From an uncultured Streptomyces sp. (GTDB taxonomy: Bacteria; Actinomycetota; Actinomycetes; Streptomycetales; Streptomycetaceae): 9,530 nt of DNA. The translations under genes and the position numbers were made by a program. Below the pieces are notes generated by a model. The model worked only from the letters and a program-made list of their open reading frames with translations. It was not told the DNA's origin and ran no database searches. Below are positions 1 through 6,163 of the stretch, one piece after another; position 1 is the stretch's first letter, and each line of letters opens with the position of its first letter. The DNA is taken from assembly GCA_946480485.1 (NCBI GenBank), contig CAMLJW010000184.1, positions 1 through 9,530 on the forward strand. Reading direction: 5' to 3'.

Positions 1-1
1 G

Positions 2-55
2 ATTCTCGAACGCCTCGCCGCATATCTGAACAGAATTCCTGACTCAGAAGACTAG
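2..55 (+). CDS. Possible 3' end of an unidentified gene (partial)
   Basis: The first 17 codons read without interruption from the window edge in frame 2 and end at TAG (53-55); the residues include LERLAAYLNRIP. The two other + frames stop within this stretch. The segment could be the C-terminal tail of a gene whose body lies to the left of the window. It is too short to assign a family, and an open run of this length can occur by chance. It lies next to a transposase relic, so a mobile-element protein is one possibility. This is a guess from context only. Confidence 0.25.
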   Translation: MLERLAAYLNRIPDSED

Positions 56-217
56 GTGGCTGGTGTTAAGCGGGTCGTCCTGAGTTCCGCTTCGTCGGGT
101 GGCCCGCTCAGCACCGTCTGGAACGGTCACGTCGACCGACGCGGCGGGCGAGCAGGTCGGGCAGATCACCGCGCTGGGGTGCGCCTGGGGCTGCGGAGCG
201 GCGCTTTGAGGACCCTG

Positions 218-375
218 GGCCGCGCATTTTTTCAGGAAGGCGTTCTCCATCTCGACTTTGCGGATGCGGCGTTCGAGTTCCTTCAGGCGTGCGGTTCATT
301 GACCGTCAGCTCGCCCGTCGGCGGGCGGCTCGTGCTGTTTCTGGTACTTCTTCACCCAGCCCCGATCGAAAACCT
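218..375 (-). pseudogene. Relic of IS3-family transposase OrfA (frameshifted)
   Basis: Read on the minus strand from about 375, one frame gives DRGWVKKYQKQHE. A neighbouring frame then gives ELTVNER, LKELERRIRKVEMEN and FLKKCAA. Together these match the end of IS3-family OrfA proteins: the short region after the helix-turn-helix followed by the leucine-zipper-like segment ending in MENEFLKKAAA. The two parts are in different frames, with a shift near 305-315, and the match ends abruptly after KKCAA at about 218. There is no N-terminal HTH and no OrfB integrase with DDE residues, and I see no inverted repeats. It is therefore a dead fragment of an insertion sequence. The assignment rests on recognised motifs, not on an alignment. 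Confidence 0.6.
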
Positions 376-399
376 GCACCCTCGATGACATTACGGAAG

Positions 400-535
400 C
401 AGGCGCGCGCGGCGACGACGGCTTCGAAGCGGGTGTGCGTGCCGAGCTTGGTCATCGCGCTGCGCAGGTAGGCCTTGCCGGTCTCGGGCTGCAATGAAAG
501 GCGCTCGCCCGCTTCGGCGTTGCTGCATCCTCTTC
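400..535 (-). pseudogene. Relic of a LuxR-type HTH regulator C-terminus
   Basis: The minus strand encodes GCSNAEAGERLSLQPETGKA followed by YLRSAMTKLGTHTRFEAVVA. This is the classic LuxR/NarL DNA-binding domain, in which family members usually read SNAEIAERL, SPETVKTYLRSAM and KLG.HTR. The usual LTxRExEVL opening cannot be read in the same frame upstream, and no receiver or other sensor domain precedes it. Two family positions are altered: Val to Gly in PETVK, and Ile to Ala in NAEIA. At its 3' side the reading runs straight into the IS3 OrfA relic at about 375-395. That suggests the insertion sequence, or recombination with it, broke the gene here. It is non-functional as seen. Confidence 0.6.
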
Positions 536-633
536 GTCGGTGCAGGAGGTGCTGCGAATGCGGGCGGCGGCCGCGCTGGTGGCACGATCGTCCGACTTGC
601 CTCAAAGCTTGTTTTCTCTCCTGGTCGTACCGC

Positions 634-1470
634 TCACGGGTTTGTCCCTCGGGTGGTCGTCACGGCTCCGGCACCGGAGTCGTCGAGGTCGATGCCTCCG
701 AGCTCGGCCTCCATGGCTTCCAGTTCTTCGCCGCCGGCCATCAGGTTGAGGACCTCCTCGCGGCTCTTTTCTCCGCGTTTGAAGTCAGCGGCCACCGCGC
801 CGTGGATGAGGACGGCGAACCGGTCGCCTACGGACATCGCGTGGTGTGCGTTGTGGGTGATGAACACGATGGCCACCCCGCGGGCGCGTGCCTGGGCGAT
901 CAGGTGCAGGACCTTGCCGGCTTCCTTGACGCCCAGCGCCGAGGTGGGCTCGTCGAGGATGAGGACGCGGGCGCCGAAGTACATCGCCCGGGCGATGGCC
1001 AGGGCCTGTCGCTCGCCGCCGGACAACGTTCCGACGAGCTGTTCCCCGTCGCGCACCCGCGTGATGCCGAGCTCGTGGATCTCCTTCAGGGCGATCCGGC
1101 TGGCCTTGGTTATGTCAATGCGCTTGAACGGTCCCCATCCGATGGTCGGCTCCGTGCCCAGGAAGAAGTTACGGGCCACGCTCATCAGCGGAATGGTGCC
1201 GCCGTACTGGTGGACGGTGGCGATCCCGCGGGCTCGTGCGTCGCGTGGATCGGTGAGCCGGACCGGTTCGCCGTCCAGCAGGATGGCGCCGTGAGTCGGC
1301 TGGTGCACCCCTGACATGATCTTGATGAGGGTGGACTTGCCCGCGCCGTTGTCGCCGAGCAGGCAGAGCACCTCGCCCGCCCGGGCCTGGATCGACACGT
1401 CGGTGAGCGCCTGAACTCCCGCGAACGCCTTGGAGACATCGCGCAGTTCGATGATGGGTGTGCTGGTCAT
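634..1470 (-). CDS. Sugar ABC transporter, ATP-binding subunit (single-domain, FrcA-like)
   Basis: This is the cytoplasmic ATPase that powers a CUT2-type sugar importer. With the start at 1470 it has 278 residues and one nucleotide-binding domain. It shows Walker [10 protein letters not shown] (39-47), Q-loop Gln88, signature LSGGE (149-153), Walker B VLILDEP (169-175), D-loop SALG (177-180) and the switch histidine in FITHN (His206). All catalytic positions are present. Typical CUT2 ATPases such as RbsA are about 500 residues with two fused domains, so this belongs to the short FrcA-like branch and presumably acts as a homodimer. A start at 1494 would overlap the permease stop as ATGA and add eight residues. 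I prefer 1470 because GGAGAAG lies 8 nt before it, while 1494 has no clear ribosome site. It is the third gene of a leftward operon. The Glu/Asp-rich tail after residue 240 is unassigned. Confidence 0.93.
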   Translation of the reverse strand: MTSTPIIELRDVSKAFAGVQALTDVSIQARAGEVLCLLGDNGAGKSTLIKIMSGVHQPTHGAILLDGEPVRLTDPRDARARGIATVHQYGGTIPLMSVARNFFLGTEPTIGWGPFKRIDITKASRIALKEIHELGITRVRDGEQLVGTLSGGERQALAIARAMYFGARVLILDEPTSALGVKEAGKVLHLIAQARARGVAIVFITHNAHHAMSVGDRFAVLIHGAVAADFKRGEKSREEVLNLMAGGEELEAMEAELGGIDLDDSGAGAVTTTRGTNP

Positions 1471-1478
1471 GGCGGTTG

Positions 1479-1485
1479 CTTCTCC
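1479..1485 (-). promoter_or_regulatory. Ribosome binding site deciding the ATPase start
   Basis: The minus strand reads GGAGAAG here, 8 nt before the ATG at 1470. The alternative ATG at 1494 has no comparable purine run before it. The site lies just past the permease stop (1493-1491), so translation of the two genes is probably coupled. Confidence 0.6.
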
Positions 1486-1490
1486 GGTGG

Positions 1491-2546
1491 TCATCGGACG
1501 GTGAGCGCGAGTTTGCGGAAGTAGTTGTTGGCCAGCACCGCGGCAGCCAGGAGCACACCGAGGAACAGCTGTACCCAGTCGGTGCTCCACCCGGTGTAGA
1601 AGATGCCCAAGGAGACGATGCCGTAGGTCATCGTGCCCAGGAACACGCCAAGAGCGGACCCGTACCCCCCGGTGAGCAGAACCCCGCCGATCACCGCGGC
1701 GACGATGCCGTTGAACACGAAGGCCTGGCCGCGGGTGACGTCCCCGCCGTTGAACTGCACCGTCTGCAGCACACCCACCAGCGCGGCGGCCACGCTGGTG
1801 GTGACGAACAGGGTGATCTTCACACGGCTCGTCGGCACGCCGGCGGACCGGGCGGAGTCCGCATCCCCACCGGTGGCGAACACCCAGTTGCCGAACGTGG
1901 TCTTGATGAGCACCCAGGCAGCCACCGCTGTCACCAGGACCCACCACAGGATAGAGACACTGAACCCGTTCCAGCTGCCGGCGAACACCGTCTTCGCCGC
2001 TCCCCAGGGGCTCACCGACACGCTCGTGGTCCCGGAGATCACCCGGGACAGGCCCAGCGCCGCTCCCGCGACCGCGAGCATCGACGCCAAGGTGACGATG
2101 AACGAATGCAGCCCGGTCCGGATGGTGACGATGCCGTTGACCAGGCCCACTGCGGCACCGACTGCGAGCGCGAGAAGAATGGACACCCACAGCGGGGCGG
2201 TGTACGTGCCGCTGCCGATCGCCACCACCATCGACGAAGCCCCGGTCACGGAACCCACGGAGAGGTCGAACTCGCCGGAGATCGTGAGCATCGCCACCGG
2301 CACAGCGAGGACTCCGAGTTCAGCCGCCGCGTTCAGCCAGCTGGCCGTGCCCCCGGCCGACAGAAAGCCATTGCTGCCGGCAGTCACAGCGAAGAACGCG
2401 TAGACCGCGATCACACCGAGGAGGGCACCGGACTCCGGGCGGCGCAACGTGCGGAGCAGCCGGGCCCGGGTACCGCCGGATGAAGCCGGTGGGACAACGG
2501 CACGATGGTCGGCGGACCGGTCGTGAACGAGGGTGTCGGATCTCAT
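1491..2546 (-). CDS. Sugar ABC transporter permease (CUT2 / RbsC-FrcC family)
   Basis: This integral membrane subunit forms the translocation path of the importer. It has 351 residues from the ATG at 2546, within the usual range for the family. A charged cytoplasmic N-terminus (1-40) precedes a series of hydrophobic segments, at roughly 41-58, 75-90, 97-112, 118-140, 147-168, 198-214, 244-262, 277-300, 302-316 and 325-340. The family motif appears as GEFDLSVGS (91-99), a variant of the more common GGIDLSVGS. The coupling-helix region is recognisable around 218-243 ([19 protein letters not shown]). An ATG at 2555 is also in frame. However, AAGGAA (2561-2556) is 9 nt from the 2546 start and abuts the 2555 start, so 2546 is preferred. 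It lies 93 bp after the binding-protein gene and its stop is adjacent to the ATPase start. Confidence 0.93.
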   Translation of the reverse strand: MRSDTLVHDRSADHRAVVPPASSGGTRARLLRTLRRPESGALLGVIAVYAFFAVTAGSNGFLSAGGTASWLNAAAELGVLAVPVAMLTISGEFDLSVGSVTGASSMVVAIGSGTYTAPLWVSILLALAVGAAVGLVNGIVTIRTGLHSFIVTLASMLAVAGAALGLSRVISGTTSVSVSPWGAAKTVFAGSWNGFSVSILWWVLVTAVAAWVLIKTTFGNWVFATGGDADSARSAGVPTSRVKITLFVTTSVAAALVGVLQTVQFNGGDVTRGQAFVFNGIVAAVIGGVLLTGGYGSALGVFLGTMTYGIVSLGIFYTGWSTDWVQLFLGVLLAAAVLANNYFRKLALTVR

Positions 2547-2555
2547 CGAACACAT

Positions 2556-2561
2556 TTCCTT
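2556..2561 (-). promoter_or_regulatory. Ribosome binding site of the permease gene
   Basis: AAGGAA on the minus strand ends 9 nt before the ATG at 2546. It is only one base from the alternative ATG at 2555, which makes the latter an unlikely start. Confidence 0.55.
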
Positions 2562-2639
2562 GTCAGGCGGGGGCGGGGACTGGTCGAGGCGAGCGGGCCG
2601 GCAGCATCAGAGGCGATGACTGCCGACCCCACGCCGGCG

Positions 2640-3671
2640 TCAGGACGCGCCACGGATGCCGCCCTGGGTGTTGTTGATCTGCATCACCTGGTCGACGTTG
2701 TCCTTGGTGATGAACATCGGCGCGGTGGAAATCGGGGTGACGGGCGCGAGACCGAAGCGGACCTTCTGCGCGGCGATGAGCACGCCGTAGTAGCCCTGCA
2801 GGTACGGCTGCTGGTCCACGGCATAGAGCAGCTTCCCGTCCTTGACTTCGGTGAGAACGTTCTTCGACAGATCCGTCGTGCCGATCTTGACCTTGTCTGC
2901 CGCGCCGAGGGAGTCCACGGCCTTGACGGCGTTCTCAGCGATCCCGGAGCCGAGGGTGAAGACTCCGTCGATGGAGCGGTGAGAGCGCATCGCGCCGGTG
3001 ATCGCCTGGGTCACGGTGGTGGGATTGGTGGCATCGGTGGCGGGGATGTTCAGCCGGATGACCTTGCCCCCGGCCTTCTTCAGCGCCCGCTCGAACCCGG
3101 CGCACCGCTCCTCCAGCGTGGGGTTCCCCGGCACGTGATTGACACACAGCCCGGTCCGGACGCCGGAGGCAGCCAAGCGCTCACCGGCTCCCTGGCCCAC
3201 GAGCGTCGCATCCTCGCCCACGAACGTGACGCCTCCGAGCTTCTTCCAGGAGGCCGCCCCAGCATTGGCGAACACGACCGGGATACCCGCACCGACGGCC
3301 TTCTTGATCCCCGCGTCCTGCGCGTCCGGAATGAAGGAACTGACCACCATCGCGTCGGGCTTCTTGGCCACCGCGGCCTGCTCCAGCCGCGCCAGATCCG
3401 GGCCGATATTCTTCAGGTCTGCCGGCGCGGTGTACTCGAACGTGACCCCGGTGTCCCGGGCGGCCTGCTCGGCGCCCTTTTTGATCGCGCTGAAGAACGG
3501 GTCGGTCAGCGGCCCGGACACCATCACGACCGACACCTTCTTGCCCTGCGCGCCATCCTTGCTCGATTTCTGCGGGGCGGCGTCACGGGCAGTGCAGCCT
3601 GATGCCACAGCGGCGGCAAGTGTCACGGCGACGGCAGCGACGGCAAATTGACGTCCTGGCGAGTGCTTCAT
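2640..3671 (-). CDS. Sugar ABC transporter substrate-binding lipoprotein (Peripla_BP_4 type)
   Basis: This extracytoplasmic receptor captures the substrate and delivers it to the permease. It has 343 residues. The N-terminus is a lipoprotein signal: positive MKHSPGR, a hydrophobic run (9-23) and the lipobox VASGC, with Cys26 as the lipid-anchored residue. The mature part follows the ribose-binding-protein fold: first beta strand KKVSVVMVSGPLTDPFFSAI (44-63), PDAMVVSSF (105-113), IPVVFANAG (130-138), IDGVFTLGSGIAENAV (234-249) and the conserved C-terminal DQQPYLQGYYGV (286-297). Cys176 and Cys190 may form a disulfide. A GAGAGG site lies 8 nt before the ATG. It is the first gene of the operon, directly behind the operator-bearing promoter. 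The substrate is not evident: the fold fits pentoses, fructose, inositol, or sugar-like autoinducers. Confidence 0.93.
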   Translation of the reverse strand: MKHSPGRQFAVAAVAVTLAAAVASGCTARDAAPQKSSKDGAQGKKVSVVMVSGPLTDPFFSAIKKGAEQAARDTGVTFEYTAPADLKNIGPDLARLEQAAVAKKPDAMVVSSFIPDAQDAGIKKAVGAGIPVVFANAGAASWKKLGGVTFVGEDATLVGQGAGERLAASGVRTGLCVNHVPGNPTLEERCAGFERALKKAGGKVIRLNIPATDATNPTTVTQAITGAMRSHRSIDGVFTLGSGIAENAVKAVDSLGAADKVKIGTTDLSKNVLTEVKDGKLLYAVDQQPYLQGYYGVLIAAQKVRFGLAPVTPISTAPMFITKDNVDQVMQINNTQGGIRGAS

Positions 3672-3716
3672 GGGGATTGCCTCTCGTTCCGCTCCAGGTC
3701 ACAGGACCGTGATCTG

Positions 3717-3730
3717 TTAGCGCGCGTTAA
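3717..3730. promoter_or_regulatory. LacI-family operator, copy 1
   Basis: TTAGCGCGCGTTAA is an imperfect palindrome with a central CpG; the halves are TTAGCGC and, on the other strand, TTAACGC (6 of 7 identical). A central CG flanked by symmetric arms is the standard design of LacI/PurR-family sites. It lies just beyond the -10 box of the operon promoter, where transcription would start, so a bound repressor should block it. It is repeated in inverted orientation at 3741-3754. Confidence 0.75.
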
Positions 3731-3735
3731 TACGG

Positions 3736-3741
3736 TAGGAT
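3736..3741 (+). promoter_or_regulatory. Possible -10 box of the lacI-family gene
   Basis: TAGGAT is a common actinomycete -10 sequence. Transcription would start near 3748, giving a leader of about 40 nt. No good -35 is seen 17-18 bp upstream (TCTGTT at 3713-3718). The box sits between the two operators, which would allow autoregulation. Confidence 0.4.
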
Positions 3742-3768
3742 TAGAGCGCGCTAACTGGTCCCGGTCAA
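3740..3768 (-). promoter_or_regulatory. Promoter of the sugar ABC operon
   Basis: On the minus strand TTGACC (3768-3763) is followed after 17 bp by TCTAAT (3745-3740). These match the sigma-70/HrdB consensus at 5 of 6 positions each with optimal spacing. The transcript would start near 3733 and leave a leader of about 60 nt. Operator copy 2 covers most of the -10 and copy 1 lies just downstream of it. Confidence 0.65.
3741..3754. promoter_or_regulatory. LacI-family operator, copy 2
   Basis: TTAGAGCGCGCTAA is the second copy. Its halves are TTAGAGC and, on the other strand, TTAGCGC. With one flanking base on each side, its reverse complement matches copy 1 at 14 of 16 positions. It covers most of the -10 box and the adjacent spacer of the leftward operon promoter. 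It also covers the likely start region of the rightward lacI transcript. Centre-to-centre distance from copy 1 is 24 bp. Confidence 0.75.
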
Positions 3769-3775
3769 TATCTTC

Positions 3776-3782
3776 GGAGGGG
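3776..3782 (+). promoter_or_regulatory. Strong ribosome binding site supporting a TTG start
   Basis: GGAGGGG ends 5 nt before TTG (3788-3790). No ATG or GTG lies at a comparable distance in frame, and the HTH domain begins directly after this codon, so this site fixes the start of the regulator. Confidence 0.7.
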
Positions 3783-3787
3783 ATATT

Positions 3788-4810
3788 TTGTCTGCGACAC
3801 AGGACGACGTGGCTGCCCGCGCCGGCGTCTCCCGAGCACTGGTCAGCCTGGTGATGCGCAACTCCCCGCGCGTTTCGCAGGTTCGTCGCCAGGCGGTCCT
3901 CCGAGCCGCAGCCGAGCTGGGCTACCGACCCAACGCATATGCCGCCCAGCTCGCCAGCCGGCACACCATGACGCTGGGAGTGGTCCTCGTCGAAATGGAG
4001 AACCTGGTCTTCTCGAAGCTCTTCAGTGGCGTCGAGCACCAAGCCGAAGCAGTTGGCTACGCCGTACTCCTCACGGCAGGCGACCTGGATCAGGAGTTGG
4101 AGCGGCGAGCCATCAACCGGCTGCTGGGGCATCGCGTGGACGGCATCATCCTGGTCGGGACCAGACTTCCCTCAAACGAACTCCGCGATCTTGCCGACCA
4201 AGTCCCGTTGGTCGTGGTCGGCCGCCGAGTGCCCGGCGTCGAAAAGGTCTGCGTCGACGACCGGCAGGGCGCCAGGATTGCCGTCGCACATCTCCTCAGC
4301 CTCGGCCACGAGGACATCGCACACATCGACGGGGGGAACGGGCCCGGCGCCCGGATCCGCCGACGTACCTACACCGACACGATGGAAAGTCACGGCCTGT
4401 CCGCCAGGATCCGCACCGCCGGCGGGGACTACACCGAACAGGGGGGGAGGGCGGCGGCGGAGACCCTGCTGGCCGGCCCTCACCCGCCAACAGCGATCTT
4501 CGCCGCAAACGACCTCTCGGCACTCGGCGTCCTCGCCGGGGCCAAACGCCGCGGAATGAACGTCCCGGACGACCTGTCCCTGGTCGGCTTCGACAACATC
4601 ACCCTGAGCGCCTACGGCTACATCTCCATGACCACGGTCAACCAGCCCGGACGTGACATGGGCGTTGCGGCCGTCAACTCGGTGACCACCCGTATCGACG
4701 ACAGGAGTCGCCCCCCACACACGATACTGATGGCGCCCGAACTCGTGGTGCGCTCAACGACAGCACCCGCCGGAGCAGTGAGGTCTTTCAGCGCCGCCGC
4801 TCCAAAGTGA
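3788..4810 (+). CDS. LacI-family transcriptional regulator of the sugar ABC operon
   Basis: This cytoplasmic DNA-binding repressor has 340 residues, the usual family length, from a TTG start. The N-terminal HTH reads [20 protein letters not shown] (4-23), followed by [20 protein letters not shown] and the hinge helix NAYAAQLAS (49-57), whose Leu55 would insert into the central CpG of the operator. The core from about 63 onward is the periplasmic-binding-protein-like effector domain. It has GVVLVEMEN (64-72), VDGIILVGT, the family-typical [37 protein letters not shown] and a late MTTVNQP. It is divergent from the ABC operon and shares the 116-bp gap with it, where two matching operators lie, so it very probably controls that operon and itself. 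The ligand is unknown; it is likely the transported sugar or a derivative. The tail after about residue 325 looks unstructured. Confidence 0.93.
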   Translation: MSATQDDVAARAGVSRALVSLVMRNSPRVSQVRRQAVLRAAAELGYRPNAYAAQLASRHTMTLGVVLVEMENLVFSKLFSGVEHQAEAVGYAVLLTAGDLDQELERRAINRLLGHRVDGIILVGTRLPSNELRDLADQVPLVVVGRRVPGVEKVCVDDRQGARIAVAHLLSLGHEDIAHIDGGNGPGARIRRRTYTDTMESHGLSARIRTAGGDYTEQGGRAAAETLLAGPHPPTAIFAANDLSALGVLAGAKRRGMNVPDDLSLVGFDNITLSAYGYISMTTVNQPGRDMGVAAVNSVTTRIDDRSRPPHTILMAPELVVRSTTAPAGAVRSFSAAAPK

Positions 4811-4826
4811 GGACCGCCGCTGTTCC

Positions 4827-4843
4827 TCAGGAGTCACACCTGA
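4827..4843. terminator. Weak hairpin after the lacI-family gene
   Basis: TCAGG and CCTGA form a 5-bp stem around a 7-nt loop 17 bp after the regulator's stop codon. There is no T tract. It may help end transcription but is too short to be convincing. Confidence 0.25.
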
Positions 4844-4892
4844 CAGGACATCAAGCCGTAGCCCCCCGGCCAATAGATCCACCCAACAAAGC

Positions 4893-4904
4893 CCTACTAG
4901 TAGG
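4893..4904. repeat. Perfect 12-bp palindrome CCTACTAGTAGG
   Basis: The palindrome is perfect with no spacer, in an AT-richer stretch between the regulator and the truncated + strand gene. It could be an operator left over from a lost gene or a trace of the rearrangement that truncated the next gene at about 4927. No gene with a start nearby would use it now. Confidence 0.5.
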
Positions 4905-4926
4905 ACATTCTCGACTGCGACCTTGA

Positions 4927-5127
4927 TGGCGGCACTCGTACTGGACGTACCTGGTCGGCGTCGTTGGTCGCGGGGCGCGCCGCGCTCATGGCCGGCGCCG
5001 GGGCGTCCCCGCGGGCGTGCCGCGCGACCTCACTTTGGAGAACGAGATCAGCGAGGAGCCGGACGGCTCCGCTCGGTACGATCGGCTGCCGGGCTGGAAC
5101 GAACCGGAGCCGGACGCCACACCCTGA
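4927..5127 (+). pseudogene. 3' stump of a truncated, unidentified + strand gene
   Basis: Frame 1 from 4927 gives 66 codons ending at TGA (5125-5127). Segments include WRHSYWTYLVGVVGRG, RDLTLENEISEEPDG and RYDRLPGWNEPEPDA. Third positions are overwhelmingly G or C, as in the real genes here, which indicates genuine coding history. Directly upstream is an in-frame TGA (4924-4926), and the bias vanishes to its left. There is no good start codon or ribosome site, so this is a C-terminal remnant whose 5' part has been lost. I do not recognise the family; the tail is acidic and polar. Its last 80 bases overlap the 3' end of the convergent DUF4184 gene. Confidence 0.5.
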
Positions 5128-5902
5128 CCGCGACGCCGTACGCGAGCAGACCGATGGCCAGCCCGGCCCCCGCCCCGAAGCACACGGTGGGAATCAGCTC
5201 CCAGGGCTTCGCACTCGACCCCCAGTAGTCCCACCACCGCACCGCCCGCTGCACCGCGGCCACCGTCGCGCAGCCACCGATCACGAGCCGGGAAAGCCAC
5301 CGGTCCCGTACGGACAGGACCGGCAGCCCCACGGGTTCCGCGGCGGGAAGTCGCCGCAGAGCGAGCCCTACGAAGACCGCGATCACCACCGCGGCCACCG
5401 CCGATCCCCCGTACTGCAGGTACCAGTACAGCGGGGAGCCCGCGATCTCCCGTCCCAGCACGGGGAACACCCGTATCCCCCACCGGTCGAGATGCGTGAA
5501 GGTGTCCCACACGACATGCGTCAGCGCGCCGAGCGCCGCGGACACGTACCACCACAGGGCGAGCGCCGGCCGGAAGGGGGCACGTGGCGCGCCACAGTGC
5601 ACAAGAGCCGCCGTACGTTCCTGCCGGCTCGGTGGCAACAGCGCGACCAACGGCTCACGCAGCATCAGCCAAACGCCCACCAGCGCCCAGGTGATGAGGA
5701 CATCGATCGTGAACACTCCGATGAAGGAGTGCGTGACCTCGCCGAACTCCATCGCCTCGGGCAGCGCGCTCGCCGCGTAATAGGTCATGTCGGGCGCGAA
5801 CGAACCGGCTACGAGCACCGCCGGGACCAGTGGACCACGGCCGGTTCCGTCAGCGCGCACGACGGGCAGCACGGCCGCGGCATGGCTGAGAGTGAACGGC
5901 AA
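5048..5902 (-). CDS. DUF4184-family membrane protein
   Basis: This is a predicted polytopic membrane protein of 284 residues. It opens with PFTLSHAAAVLP (2-13), the hallmark of DUF4184, and carries family-conserved polar residues within hydrophobic surroundings: His7, VAGSFAPD (31-38, Asp38), VTHSF (His58), and ALTHVVWDTFTH (126-137; His129, Asp133, His137). This His/Asp spacing resembles the YdjM-type predicted metal-dependent hydrolases, but no activity is established for DUF4184. Further membrane segments lie at about 65-82, 117-132, 158-178, 204-222 and 240-262. I chose the TTG at 5900-5902 because it places the family motif at the N-terminus and has GGGGAG 5 nt upstream. The upstream-open frame lacks coding bias. 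The C-terminal tail (after about 262) has poor third-position bias and overlaps the + strand stump, so it may be an extension acquired by loss of the native stop. Confidence 0.82.
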   Translation of the reverse strand: MPFTLSHAAAVLPVVRADGTGRGPLVPAVLVAGSFAPDMTYYAASALPEAMEFGEVTHSFIGVFTIDVLITWALVGVWLMLREPLVALLPPSRQERTAALVHCGAPRAPFRPALALWWYVSAALGALTHVVWDTFTHLDRWGIRVFPVLGREIAGSPLYWYLQYGGSAVAAVVIAVFVGLALRRLPAAEPVGLPVLSVRDRWLSRLVIGGCATVAAVQRAVRWWDYWGSSAKPWELIPTVCFGAGAGLAIGLLAYGVAVRVWRPAPVRSSPAADRTERSRPAPR

Positions 5903-6069
5903 CTGGGCTCCCCGTGAACGGCGTTGACCGAACCTGACGGTCCCTTGATCGGTGAAGCCCAGTATGCGGGACGCGCCGCCTTGGTCGGGAAGTGCCGGGA
6001 GGGGAAAACGGATTGGGCCAACCGGTGAAAATCGGGCACGAGCGGATGCCTGCGCGAAGGAAGTTGTCG

Positions 6070-6075
6070 TAGGGT
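6070..6075 (+). promoter_or_regulatory. Possible -10 box of the lytic transglycosylase gene
   Basis: The 261-bp gap 5903-6163 separates two divergent genes. TAGGGT at 6070-6075 fits the actinomycete -10 pattern and would leave a leader of about 80 nt before the gene. I see no convincing -35 at the right distance and no clear riboswitch; the GCGCG-rich part at 6118-6135 can form only weak stems. A TTGACC at 5924-5929 lacks a matching -10. Confidence 0.25.
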
Positions 6076-6163
6076 CACCTGGGTCGCCGTGCTGGCGAGT
6101 ACGGCCGAACCGGGAGATAGCGCGCGAAGCGCGAGCGGTCGTCGACGGGGAGGGGTTCACGCA

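Noticed and set aside
1494..2190. N-terminal extension of the ATPase frame to 518 codons
   Set aside because: It overlaps the permease gene out of frame and is Arg/Gly/His-rich without any domain. The ATPase fold begins at about 1470.
475..2483. Long + strand frames opposite the ABC transporter genes
   Set aside because: They are antisense to clear transporter genes and have no family motifs or ribosome sites.
2599..2625. Stem CGGCAG/CTGCCG with a 15-nt loop between the binding-protein and permease genes
   Set aside because: A 6-bp stem with a large loop is expected often in high-GC DNA. Attenuation between these genes is plausible, but this is not evidence for it.
6055..6163. Possible c-di-AMP (ydaO-type) riboswitch upstream of the wall-lytic gene
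   Set aside because: Such elements are known before cell-wall hydrolase genes in actinomycetes, so I looked for the conserved core, but I could not match it to this leader.
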